Source: Clostridiales bacterium DTU072 (GTDB lineage Bacteria; Bacillota; Clostridia; Christensenellales; DTU072). From it: a stretch of DNA of 35,792 nt. Location: the NCBI GenBank assembly GCA_001512685.1, contig LFSG01000032.1, positions 26,648 to 62,439 on the forward strand, given 5' to 3'. The notes below the pieces were generated by a model that worked only from the letters and a program-made list of their open reading frames with translations, searched no databases and was not told the origin of the DNA. The translations under genes and the position numbers were made by a program. Below are positions 1 to 8,670 of the stretch, one piece after another. Numbering within the stretch: the first letter of the stretch is position 1; each line of letters begins with the position of its first letter.

Positions 1-1
1 A

Positions 2-3000
2 TCGGCTTTTGCCAATTGCGCGGATTTGACAACAATCAATATCCCCGCCACGGTAACCGATATTGGCGAAGGAGCTTTTGAGGATTGTGTAGCTCTTACC
101 AAGGTTACTTTTGAAAACGGTATTTCCATTACTGAGATAAAGGCGAATACCTTCGAGGGCTGCTTGAAGCTGAGCGACTTCGTACTGCCCCAAAGCGTAA
201 CCGAAATAGGCGACAGCGCCTTTGAACAAGCGGGACTTGCCGTAATTAATCTTGAAAATATAGTTTCCGTAGGAGCGGCCGCCTTTAAGGATTGCGCCAA
301 TCTTGCCGATATAACGGCAAACGGAGCCCTTGCTACCATAAAAGAATATGCTTTCGCCAATACCGCGCTTACTGCTTTAAGCTTATTGGCGATAGAAGAA
401 ATACAAAGCTATGCCTTCGCGGGCAGCAAGCTTGTTTCAATAGTTCTCGGCTCAAAACTGGAAACCGTGAAGAAATACACCTTTATGGACTGCGCTTTCT
501 TAAACAGCGTATCGTTTGCGGTTGAGACAGTTGACGATGCCGTCGAGGGAACATTATATATTGAAGATTACGCCTTCCTTAATTGTTCAAGCTTGCTCAG
601 CATTGCCTTGCCTTTGACCTTGGAGAGTGTAACGGTTAACGCGTTTGCGGGCGCCTTGAAGCTCAGCGCCATAAGCATTGACGACGCAAGCGCGGAATTT
701 TCGTCAATAGACGGCGTTCTTTATGATAAAGACCAATCGCGGCTTGTTATCTATCCCGCCGGCAGAATTTGTCAAGAATATGAAACGGCAGAGGGCTTAA
801 CCGAAATTTCCGCTCATGCTTTTAAGGACGCTATTATCGCCAAGCTTATTGTTTCAGACACCGTAAATGCGATAGGCGACGGCGCGTTCGATTCCAAAGG
901 CATAGCGGTTATTGAATTCTTGGGAGATGTCCCCGAAAATATAGGAGACGGATTGTTTAATTCGGCGTTGAGAAAGCTGTATGTTCAAGCGGATTATGTG
1001 GATGGCTACGGAGCGGTTCTGCAATTTGCTCAAGCCGAAGAAGCCGTTACCGAACAAGAAAGTTTTTATGACGCCCAAAGCGGACTGTCATATATAATCG
1101 TAAACGGCAGAGTAAGAATTTTTGCCGCCGATCGACAAGCTACCGAAATAACGGTGCCCGCAATGATAGACGGCGGAATGGTTACTCATATTTTGCCTTA
1201 CGCTTTCGCCGATTGCGACAGACTGGAAAGAGTCAATGTGCTGGCAAAGCTGTCTGTCCTTGGCGAGTACGCGTTCAAAGGCTGCTACAATCTTACCCAA
1301 ATAATCTTCAGCGAAATACAGAAAGAAGAAGCGGGAGAGGAAGCCAGCATAATTAATTTGAACGCGTTTGAGGACACTCCTTGGTATAAGCAAAGCGAGC
1401 TTGTTATAATTGCCGATACCGCCATGGAGTATAAATTTGTTGTTGACGAAGAGGGCAACAATATTGTCAAAAAATCTTTGAATATCCCTTCGGGCGTGAC
1501 AGCGCTTGACGCTTCGTTATTTGACAATGAAGCGGGCAAGCTGCTGGAGAGCGTAACTTTGCCTCAAACCTTGGAAATAATAAGAGATTATGCGTTTAAG
1601 GGAACAGCGATAACAGAAATAGCCATTCCCGCTCAAGTATATGCCATAGGCGAAGGCGCTTTTGAAAATTGTGAACGGCTTGAAAGCGTTGTCTTTTATG
1701 GCGATTCCATTACCGAAATCAGCGAAAAAGCGTTTAAGAATTGCGCTTCCTTGAAGAGCGTCGCACTTCCCGCCAACGTAAGGTTTATCAGAAGCCAAGC
1801 GTTTATGGATTGCTCTTCTCTTGAAGAGATGATTTTCCCCGGCTCATTAATACAAATTGAGGATTCGGCTTTTGAAAATTGCCAAAATCTTGCCGTAATA
1901 AAATTACCGAGCAGATTGGGAGTGGGACTTCCTATTGAAATTAACGCCTTGGGCGACCGCGTATTTGCCGGTTGCGATAACTTGATTTATGTAAGGGTTT
2001 GGAACGTAAATCCCCCCCGCATTGGTCAAGATGTGTTCGAAAGCTCCGCGTTTATTTATGTGGAAAGCAGCGACGGAGATATAATAGCGGCCTACAAAAC
2101 CCAATGGAGAGAATACGCCGCTCAGATTAAAGACCAAAAAGATTCGCCGGTAATAAGTTTTATAGCTAACGAAGACGATAACGGAGAGATAATTCCGAAT
2201 ATGGAGAATATTCGCGTTGATTCCATTAAGTCGGCCGTGCTTAAGCAGGCGCCTCAATTGCCCGAGGTAAGCGGATATATATTTGTATGCTGGACATATC
2301 AAGACTCTTTGGGACAATGGCTGCCTGTGGAATATCCTTTCTTGGCTCCCGTCAGCGTTACATTGAAAGCCAAATGGGTGAAGAATGACGAAGGCTCTTT
2401 GAGCGACAACGATGTTGTGTTTAACTCCGTGATGGGCGGATATATATTGACAAGCTATAACGGCAGCGACGTTAAAGTGGTTATACCCGCCGAATACAAG
2501 GGAATACCTATTATAGCGATAGGCGAAAACGCCTTTGCCGACAACCTGAACATTACGGATATAATATTCGCAAGCGACAGCAGAATAACCCGCATCGCTC
2601 CCCAAGCGTTTGCGAGAATGACAAAGCTTGTTTCCATTATTTTGCCTTCTTCGCTAATTGATTTGGAGGATCAAGCGTTTGCCGGTTGCGGGAACCTCGA
2701 GTATATCTATATTCCCGCCGGCGTAAAGGGCATAGGTCCAAACGCCTTTGCGGGCTGCTTGAAGCTGGAGATTGAATTTGAGCAAGGCAGTCAATTGAGA
2801 TACGCTTATATTGACAGCTTCCAAGACACCAAATGGTATGTCGACCAAAAAGCCAACGAAATGAATAATTACATTATCGCGGGCAGATTGGCCATCGAAT
2901 ATGTGGGAGGCGAAAATCAGAATCTCATATCTATACCTGACGGAGTAATTGCTTTAAGAAGCGAATTGTTTATGGGCAACAACAATATTGTTACCCTGGA

Positions 3001-6000
3001 ATTGAATTCCGATATCGAGTTTATCGGCGACAGATGCTTCTATAATTGTCAAAACCTCAGATATGTGCAGTTCGGCGTTTCGGAAAACAGCAAAATAAGC
3101 TATGTAGGCAAGGACGCTTTCACGGGCACCCTTTGGAGAAGGGAAAAAGAACTGCAGGAAGAATTTGTTGTCGTAGGCACCATATTGGTCAGATATGAAG
3201 GCTATGAAGAAGAAATAGAAATCGACAACTATATTACGGTCATTGACGCGGGCGCTTTTGCCTATAAATCGTTAAGAAAGATCACTTTGCCTTCCAGCCT
3301 TAAAGTAATCGGCGAAAGGGCCTTCTATGAATGCGCAAATCTGGAAGAAATAGTTATTCCTTCTCAAGTAACCTCCATAGGCAAAGAAGCTTTTGCCAAT
3401 AACACCTCGCTGAGATCGGTTATTTTCAACGGCAACAGTCTTAAGTCAATAGGCGACAGGGCATTTTACGGATGCCAGAATTTGGGCACAAGCATAAGCG
3501 CGCCTCAAACTGTTCTTCCGTCTTCGCTTGAGACTTTGGGAACCGGCGTCTTTGAAGGCTGCGTAGCTTTAACGGACATTAATATGCAAAATTCCAAGAT
3601 AACGGCTTTGCCGACGAGAGCATTTTATGACTGCCGCAGCCTTAATTCGGTATCTCTTCCCGCAACGCTGTTAACGATAGGCGACAACGCGTTCAGCGGC
3701 TGTACCGTTTTAGAAAATTTGACCGTTCCCGCAAACAGCGCTCTTGAAAGGATAAGCGAAAACGCTCTTACGGATACATTATGGTATATGAGAAACGCGC
3801 CCGAAGGCGAAGAAGAAATTTATATTTATTTGGGCAGTATATTATTAAAGTACAGGCAAAGGCCGGGCAGCTCGGTAAAGAGCAACACCATTGTGCCTTC
3901 GCAAATAAAATATATTGTGGCGCACGCTTTTGAAAATTCCAACATAGCCTCGGTAACCTTGCCTGAAGGTCTGCTTATAATCAGCGACTATGCTTTTGCG
4001 GGATGCATATATTTAACCCATCTGGTTTTGCCCAATTCCGTCATATCAATCGGCATTAATTCGTTTGCCAATTGCACGGGGCTGGAAACGGCGGAGCTGG
4101 GAATGGGATTGACAACGGTAGAGGCGTCGGCGTTTAGGGGCTGCCATAATTTAACCAAGCTTATTATCAACAGAATGGCGTATGAACAACTTACTAATGA
4201 ACAGTTTATCGGCCTTAGCAACGCCATAAGCAATAATACATTGAGCGAATTCCTTGCGCTTAATCCCGATATTTTCAGAGGAACGGATCTTAAAAACGCC
4301 AACGCTTTGCAGGACACCTCCAACTATCTGAGGATATATGTGGTAAGAGACAGCACCAATATAAATATCGAAATATATAAACACGCATGGAATGCGGTCA
4401 GAAACAGGATATATAACAGCGGCGAAATACCTACCGTGTCTTTTGTGAATATATCGGGAGCCACCGAGCTTTATCCCATAAACACCGAATACCTTACCGA
4501 GGATGATTTGCAAGTGGTATTTAAGGACCATACTTTGTTGGGATGGGAAGAAGTCAGCTCTCCGCAGGACGAAAACGGCGTAAAGGTGAATATACCTCTT
4601 AAAGTCATTAAGGATACCTTATTGAGGCCCATATGGCTTTCAAACAACCGTCCCGTTAACGATACTCAATTGGGCTTCACATACGCGCCCAATGCCGCTC
4701 AAAACGCTTATTTAATTAACGGATATAATTCTGAGTCCGATACTTTGATTATCGCGTCCAAGGTAAACAATCTGCCGCTCATCGGCATTAACAGCGGCGT
4801 GTTTAATGAGACCAATACGGCCAATGTGAAGCGTATTATAATAACGGAAGGCGATAATCTTGGCATATTTGACATAAATCCGTTCAGAATGTTCCCCAAT
4901 CTTGAGAGCATCACCGTCAACGGAACGGCATCAAATTATGTGTCGGTGGACGGCGTGTTGTATACTTCGGATATGTCGACGATTGTGTCGTATCCTCGCT
5001 CGCGGAAATTAAACGGCGCGTTGGTAACCTCTTATGAATTGCCGAATACCGTGCACACAATCGCAGGATATGCTTTTGCGGGCAGCGCGCTTACATCGTT
5101 GCACATTCCAGACAGCGTAAAGATAATCGGGGAAGGAGCCTTTAACGGCAATTACAGAATGGGCGACAACGGCGAATATATCGGGCTTAGGACTATTACT
5201 TTCGGCGAAAACAGCGAAATCCAAGAAATCGCTTACGGCGCGTTTGATGAAACGGCTTGGTATCTTTCGCTCAATACCGAATTCAAAGTGGCAGGGTCAT
5301 ACCTTCTCAACTATAACGGATATAATACTTCGGTAACGGTGCCCGGCAATATCAAAACCATCGGTATAAGAGCTTTTGAAAACAATAACCGCAACAATAT
5401 CGTGAAGCTTACCATACCGCAAACCGTTGTGCGTATCAATCAGGACGCGTTCATAAATTGCAGCAACATCGAGACTATTATTTTCAGCGGAGACAGTTCG
5501 CTCATGTATGCCGCAAACGATGTGTTCAAGGATACTTCGTGGCTGACAATGAACCCCAACGAATTTGTTATAGCGGGCAATATACTGGTGGCTTATTACA
5601 GCGGACGCGATTATTTGGTTTTGCCTGACGAAGTAAAAGTAATCGGCTATAATGCTTTTAATAACGCTAAATTCTCTCAAATAACATTACATAATCAGCT
5701 TGAAAGAATCGATGAAAGCGCCTTCTTCGGATGCGATGATTTGCAATCCATAACCATTCCCGCATCGGTGCAATCAATCGGAGACAGCACCTTCTTCAGC
5801 TGCTTGAAGCTGACATCGGTTACTTTTGCGGCGGGCAGCAATTTAAGATTAATAGGCAACAACGCCTTTGCATATACCAGCGTTATGTCAATCGATATTC
5901 CCGACAATGTATTGAAGATAGGCAATAACGCGTTTGAATATTGTTTAAAGCTGGAAGAAGTCAATATTTCTCCCAACAGCAGTCTTGAGGAAATAGGCAG

Positions 6001-6787
6001 CGCCGCGTTTAAGAACGCCAAGAGCCTTAAAGGTATTTATATACCCGACGGTCTTTCCGAAATAAAAGCTTCAACCTTCGAAGGGTGCGATTCTTTGTTA
6101 ACAGTTGAGTTCTCCAACAATAACAAAAACTTGAAGAAAATAGGAGAAAACGCCTTCAGAAACTGCATATTGCTGGGTTCGAAACTGGAAGGCAGAGATA
6201 ATTTGCTTACCGTTCAGCTTCCCTATGGCGTTGTGCATATAGAAGCAGGCGCGTTTTACGGATGCAGATCCATGTACGGCATTAAGATGCAAGAACAGAT
6301 TAAATCCATAGGTATAAACGCCTTCTACAACTGCACTAATTTATCCAACATAACCATAAGAACTTCGCAGCCTCCCGCCATTGACGCAAGCTCCTTTAAC
6401 TTCAGTGCTCATCCCAAAGTGAGAATCTATGTTAACTTCAGCTCGGGAGACAGCGTGCTGGAAGCTTACAGGATAGCTTGGGGCGGCGAGAAGGTGGCCA
6501 GCACCGCCAACATATTGGTAAGAGGAAACAACAACTTGCCGTTGGTACAATTCTATGAAATAACATCCGACGGCGACGAAGTTCATCTTGCCGAGCGCGA
6601 TATGAACGCGGAGTTGCTGTCCGCGACATTGCTGCCTTCCTTCAGTCATCCCACAAAAGGCATGGCGATAGGGTTTTATAAGAACAAGAATTGGGACCCC
6701 GCGACACAAATTTGTACATCGACAAGGCCTTTTGAAGTGGTGCAAGACGCTGTGCTTAAACTGTATGTAAGGTGGGAAAATAATTAA
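2..6787 (+). CDS. Giant BspA-like leucine-rich-repeat surface protein (5' partial)
   Basis: The frame is open from base 2, so the start lies upstream of the window; the TTG at 26 is internal. About 2,260 residues are visible. They are mostly LRR_5 (BspA/TpLRR-type) repeats of about 23 residues with the pattern I-x-x-IG-x-xAF-x-x-C-x-x-L-x-x-I-x-LP. These repeats form extended solenoids found in surface adhesins and host- or glycan-binding proteins. Three non-LRR segments resembling Listeria-Bacteroides (InlB B-type, Flg_new) repeats lie near 2145-2385, 4430-4650 and 6530-6780, each ending in a W or IW strand. The protein ends directly after the third one. No LPXTG motif, hydrophobic anchor or SLH domain is visible, so attachment is unknown; the missing N-terminus may carry the signal peptide and anchor. 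LRR and B-repeat assignments are by motif recognition. The ligand is not predictable. An intrinsic terminator follows 17 bases after the stop. Confidence 0.93.
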   Translation, partial: SAFANCADLTTINIPATVTDIGEGAFEDCVALTKVTFENGISITEIKANTFEGCLKLSDFVLPQSVTEIGDSAFEQAGLAVINLENIVSVGAAAFKDCANLADITANGALATIKEYAFANTALTALSLLAIEEIQSYAFAGSKLVSIVLGSKLETVKKYTFMDCAFLNSVSFAVETVDDAVEGTLYIEDYAFLNCSSLLSIALPLTLESVTVNAFAGALKLSAISIDDASAEFSSIDGVLYDKDQSRLVIYPAGRICQEYETAEGLTEISAHAFKDAIIAKLIVSDTVNAIGDGAFDSKGIAVIEFLGDVPENIGDGLFNSALRKLYVQADYVDGYGAVLQFAQAEEAVTEQESFYDAQSGLSYIIVNGRVRIFAADRQATEITVPAMIDGGMVTHILPYAFADCDRLERVNVLAKLSVLGEYAFKGCYNLTQIIFSEIQKEEAGEEASIINLNAFEDTPWYKQSELVIIADTAMEYKFVVDEEGNNIVKKSLNIPSGVTALDASLFDNEAGKLLESVTLPQTLEIIRDYAFKGTAITEIAIPAQVYAIGEGAFENCERLESVVFYGDSITEISEKAFKNCASLKSVALPANVRFIRSQAFMDCSSLEEMIFPGSLIQIEDSAFENCQNLAVIKLPSRLGVGLPIEINALGDRVFAGCDNLIYVRVWNVNPPRIGQDVFESSAFIYVESSDGDIIAAYKTQWREYAAQIKDQKDSPVISFIANEDDNGEIIPNMENIRVDSIKSAVLKQAPQLPEVSGYIFVCWTYQDSLGQWLPVEYPFLAPVSVTLKAKWVKNDEGSLSDNDVVFNSVMGGYILTSYNGSDVKVVIPAEYKGIPIIAIGENAFADNLNITDIIFASDSRITRIAPQAFARMTKLVSIILPSSLIDLEDQAFAGCGNLEYIYIPAGVKGIGPNAFAGCLKLEIEFEQGSQLRYAYIDSFQDTKWYVDQKANEMNNYIIAGRLAIEYVGGENQNLISIPDGVIALRSELFMGNNNIVTLELNSDIEFIGDRCFYNCQNLRYVQFGVSENSKISYVGKDAFTGTLWRREKELQEEFVVVGTILVRYEGYEEEIEIDNYITVIDAGAFAYKSLRKITLPSSLKVIGERAFYECANLEEIVIPSQVTSIGKEAFANNTSLRSVIFNGNSLKSIGDRAFYGCQNLGTSISAPQTVLPSSLETLGTGVFEGCVALTDINMQNSKITALPTRAFYDCRSLNSVSLPATLLTIGDNAFSGCTVLENLTVPANSALERISENALTDTLWYMRNAPEGEEEIYIYLGSILLKYRQRPGSSVKSNTIVPSQIKYIVAHAFENSNIASVTLPEGLLIISDYAFAGCIYLTHLVLPNSVISIGINSFANCTGLETAELGMGLTTVEASAFRGCHNLTKLIINRMAYEQLTNEQFIGLSNAISNNTLSEFLALNPDIFRGTDLKNANALQDTSNYLRIYVVRDSTNINIEIYKHAWNAVRNRIYNSGEIPTVSFVNISGATELYPINTEYLTEDDLQVVFKDHTLLGWEEVSSPQDENGVKVNIPLKVIKDTLLRPIWLSNNRPVNDTQLGFTYAPNAAQNAYLINGYNSESDTLIIASKVNNLPLIGINSGVFNETNTANVKRIIITEGDNLGIFDINPFRMFPNLESITVNGTASNYVSVDGVLYTSDMSTIVSYPRSRKLNGALVTSYELPNTVHTIAGYAFAGSALTSLHIPDSVKIIGEGAFNGNYRMGDNGEYIGLRTITFGENSEIQEIAYGAFDETAWYLSLNTEFKVAGSYLLNYNGYNTSVTVPGNIKTIGIRAFENNNRNNIVKLTIPQTVVRINQDAFINCSNIETIIFSGDSSLMYAANDVFKDTSWLTMNPNEFVIAGNILVAYYSGRDYLVLPDEVKVIGYNAFNNAKFSQITLHNQLERIDESAFFGCDDLQSITIPASVQSIGDSTFFSCLKLTSVTFAAGSNLRLIGNNAFAYTSVMSIDIPDNVLKIGNNAFEYCLKLEEVNISPNSSLEEIGSAAFKNAKSLKGIYIPDGLSEIKASTFEGCDSLLTVEFSNNNKNLKKIGENAFRNCILLGSKLEGRDNLLTVQLPYGVVHIEAGAFYGCRSMYGIKMQEQIKSIGINAFYNCTNLSNITIRTSQPPAIDASSFNFSAHPKVRIYVNFSSGDSVLEAYRIAWGGEKVASTANILVRGNNNLPLVQFYEITSDGDEVHLAERDMNAELLSATLLPSFSHPTKGMAIGFYKNKNWDPATQICTSTRPFEVVQDAVLKLYVRWENN

Positions 6788-6802
6788 TCAATATAATGAA
6801 TA

Positions 6803-6828
6803 AGGGGCAGTATAACTGCCCTTTTTTT
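6803..6828 (+). terminator. Intrinsic terminator after the LRR protein gene
   Basis: GGGCAG (6805-6810) pairs with CTGCCC (6816-6821) across the loop TATAA, with possible extension by a G-T pair and an A-T pair. A run of seven T follows at 6822-6828. It ends the LRR transcript; the next gene starts only 29 bases later with no clear promoter between, so some read-through is possible. Confidence 0.88.
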
Positions 6829-6856
6829 ATGTTAGACTAAGAAAAGAGGTGGTAAA

Positions 6857-8593
6857 GTGAACAAATTATTGACAGTATTCGGAGAAAAACTGAACAAGGA
6901 CAATCCCTTAAGCGAATATCCTCGTCCACAAATGCAAAGAGACAGCTATTTTTGCCTTAACGGCATTTGGGAATATGCAATATTGCCCAAAGACAAAAAG
7001 CTTACAAGTTATCAAGGCAATATTGTTGTGCCTTTTTCGCCCGAATGTTTGCTTTCAGGCGTGGAAAAAATGGTAACTGCCGACGATGTTCTTTATTATA
7101 AAAGAACTTTTACGCTGCCAAAAGGATTTAATAAGGGAAGAGTGCTGATAAACTTCGGCGCCGTCGATTATAAGTGTGAAGTGAAGATAAACAATATTCC
7201 CGCAGGCGAAAACACGGGTGGATATTATCCTTTTACATTTGACATAACACCTTTGATTACCGACGGGGAAAATATCATTGAAGTATCGGTAACCGACCCT
7301 TCCGAAAAAGGCGTTCAGGCAAGAGGCAAACAAACCACAAAGCGAGGCGGAATATGGTATACCCCTCAATCGGGCATATGGCAAACGGTATGGCTGGAGA
7401 GCGTCAGCGACAAATATATTAAAAGCTTAAGGCTTACGCCGGACATCGATAACAATACCCTTGCCGTAAAAGCTTTTTATAATGCCGAAATAAGCGAAGG
7501 AAAAGTAAAGGTCTTGGATAAGGGCAAAGTTTTTGCTGAAGGAACTTTGAACGCCCATGGGGAATCCGTCATTAAGCTTCCCGAAGGCTATCAGCTTTGG
7601 TCTCCCGAAAACCCCTATTTGTATGATTTAATTGTGGAAGCGGGGGAAGACAAGGTAAAATCATATTTCGGCATGCGAAAGTTTTCCATAGGTCAAGACG
7701 AAAAGGGCATCCCGCGTCTTATGCTCAACAACAAACCTTATTTTCATAACGGGCTTTTGGACCAAGGCTATTGGTCGGATGGAATGTATACTCCGCCCAG
7801 CGACGAAGCTATGATTTACGATATTCAGACAATGAAGGAAATGGGCTTCAATATGCTAAGAAAGCATATAAAGATTGAACCGCTCAGATGGTATTATCAT
7901 TGCGACAGATTGGGCATGCTGGTATGGCAGGATATGATAAACGGCGGAGGTAAATACAGCGTGTTTACCATAGCGCTCCGGCCTTTTATCGGAAACAGAA
8001 TGAAAGACAATAATTATAAAGCTTTCGCGAGAGAGGACGCCGAAGGCAGAGAGGAATACTACCGCGACGCAAAAAGAATGATAGACACCCTTTATAACTG
8101 CGTCAGCATTGCTTTATGGGTGCCTTTCAATGAAGGGTGGGGGCAATTCGACAGCGAGAAGGCGTATGAATTCTTCAAGAAGAATGACGCCACCAGGATT
8201 ATAGACCACGCCAGCGGATGGCATGACCAAGGCATAGGCGATTTAAAAAGCATGCACATTTATTTCCGCCCCATAAAGATGAAGAGAGACCACAGACCTT
8301 TTGTGCTCAGCGAGTTCGGCGGATATTCCCTTCAAGTCAAGGGGCATATGTATAATGATTCCAAATTTTTCGGATATAAAAAATATTATGACCAAAAGGC
8401 TTTTCAGGACGCATATATTAAGCTGTACGAAAAGCAGATTATCCCGCTGATCGAAAAGGGGCTTTGCGCTACCGTATATACCGAATTAAGCGATGTGGAG
8501 GACGAATGCAACGGCATTTTAACCTATGACAGAAAAGTGATAAAATTAGATAAAAACATAATTAAGGAGTTGAATGAGAAGTTAAAATTGTAG
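6857..8593 (+). CDS. Glycoside hydrolase family 2 protein (beta-galactosidase/beta-glucuronidase-like)
   Basis: A 578-residue retaining beta-glycosidase of family GH2. The N-terminal sugar-binding jelly-roll covers roughly residues 20-180, the immunoglobulin-like sandwich 185-280 and the TIM barrel 285-578. The acid/base glutamate is E426 in the motif NEGWGQ and the nucleophile is E486 in LSEFGGYS. The barrel also shows the family features MKEMGFNMLRKH and LGMLVWQD. There is no signal peptide, so it should act in the cytoplasm on imported beta-linked oligosaccharides. It is shorter than LacZ (about 1,000 residues) and lacks the C-terminal domains, as in many Firmicute GH2 proteins. The start is GTG at 6857, with GAGGTGG ending 4 bases upstream. 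The substrate cannot be fixed from sequence. No transporter for the substrate lies next to it; the following ABC genes are of the exporter type. Confidence 0.9.
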   Translation: MNKLLTVFGEKLNKDNPLSEYPRPQMQRDSYFCLNGIWEYAILPKDKKLTSYQGNIVVPFSPECLLSGVEKMVTADDVLYYKRTFTLPKGFNKGRVLINFGAVDYKCEVKINNIPAGENTGGYYPFTFDITPLITDGENIIEVSVTDPSEKGVQARGKQTTKRGGIWYTPQSGIWQTVWLESVSDKYIKSLRLTPDIDNNTLAVKAFYNAEISEGKVKVLDKGKVFAEGTLNAHGESVIKLPEGYQLWSPENPYLYDLIVEAGEDKVKSYFGMRKFSIGQDEKGIPRLMLNNKPYFHNGLLDQGYWSDGMYTPPSDEAMIYDIQTMKEMGFNMLRKHIKIEPLRWYYHCDRLGMLVWQDMINGGGKYSVFTIALRPFIGNRMKDNNYKAFAREDAEGREEYYRDAKRMIDTLYNCVSIALWVPFNEGWGQFDSEKAYEFFKKNDATRIIDHASGWHDQGIGDLKSMHIYFRPIKMKRDHRPFVLSEFGGYSLQVKGHMYNDSKFFGYKKYYDQKAFQDAYIKLYEKQIIPLIEKGLCATVYTELSDVEDECNGILTYDRKVIKLDKNIIKELNEKLKL

Positions 8594-8615
8594 TACTATA
8601 TATAAGGTTTATAAT
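8588..8615 (+). promoter_or_regulatory. Possible promoter for the ABC exporter operon
   Basis: A perfect TATAAT at 8610-8615 lies 16 bases after a poor -35 match, TTGTAG (8588-8593), in the AT-rich 77-base gap before the ABC genes. The -35 match is only three of six, so this is tentative. Confidence 0.3.
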
Positions 8616-8670
8616 ATAAATTCATATTGGTATCATAATATTTTAACTACATTAATTAATCGGAGACAGT

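Noticed and set aside
1904-2605. 233-codon reading frame on the minus strand within the LRR gene
   Set aside because: It lies wholly inside the LRR coding sequence, and its translation has no family features; it is a shadow of the repeat-rich frame.
2-6787. Possible CRISPR or tandem DNA repeat array
   Set aside because: The periodicity is at protein level (about 69 bases) with divergent DNA; there are no identical direct repeats with unique spacers.
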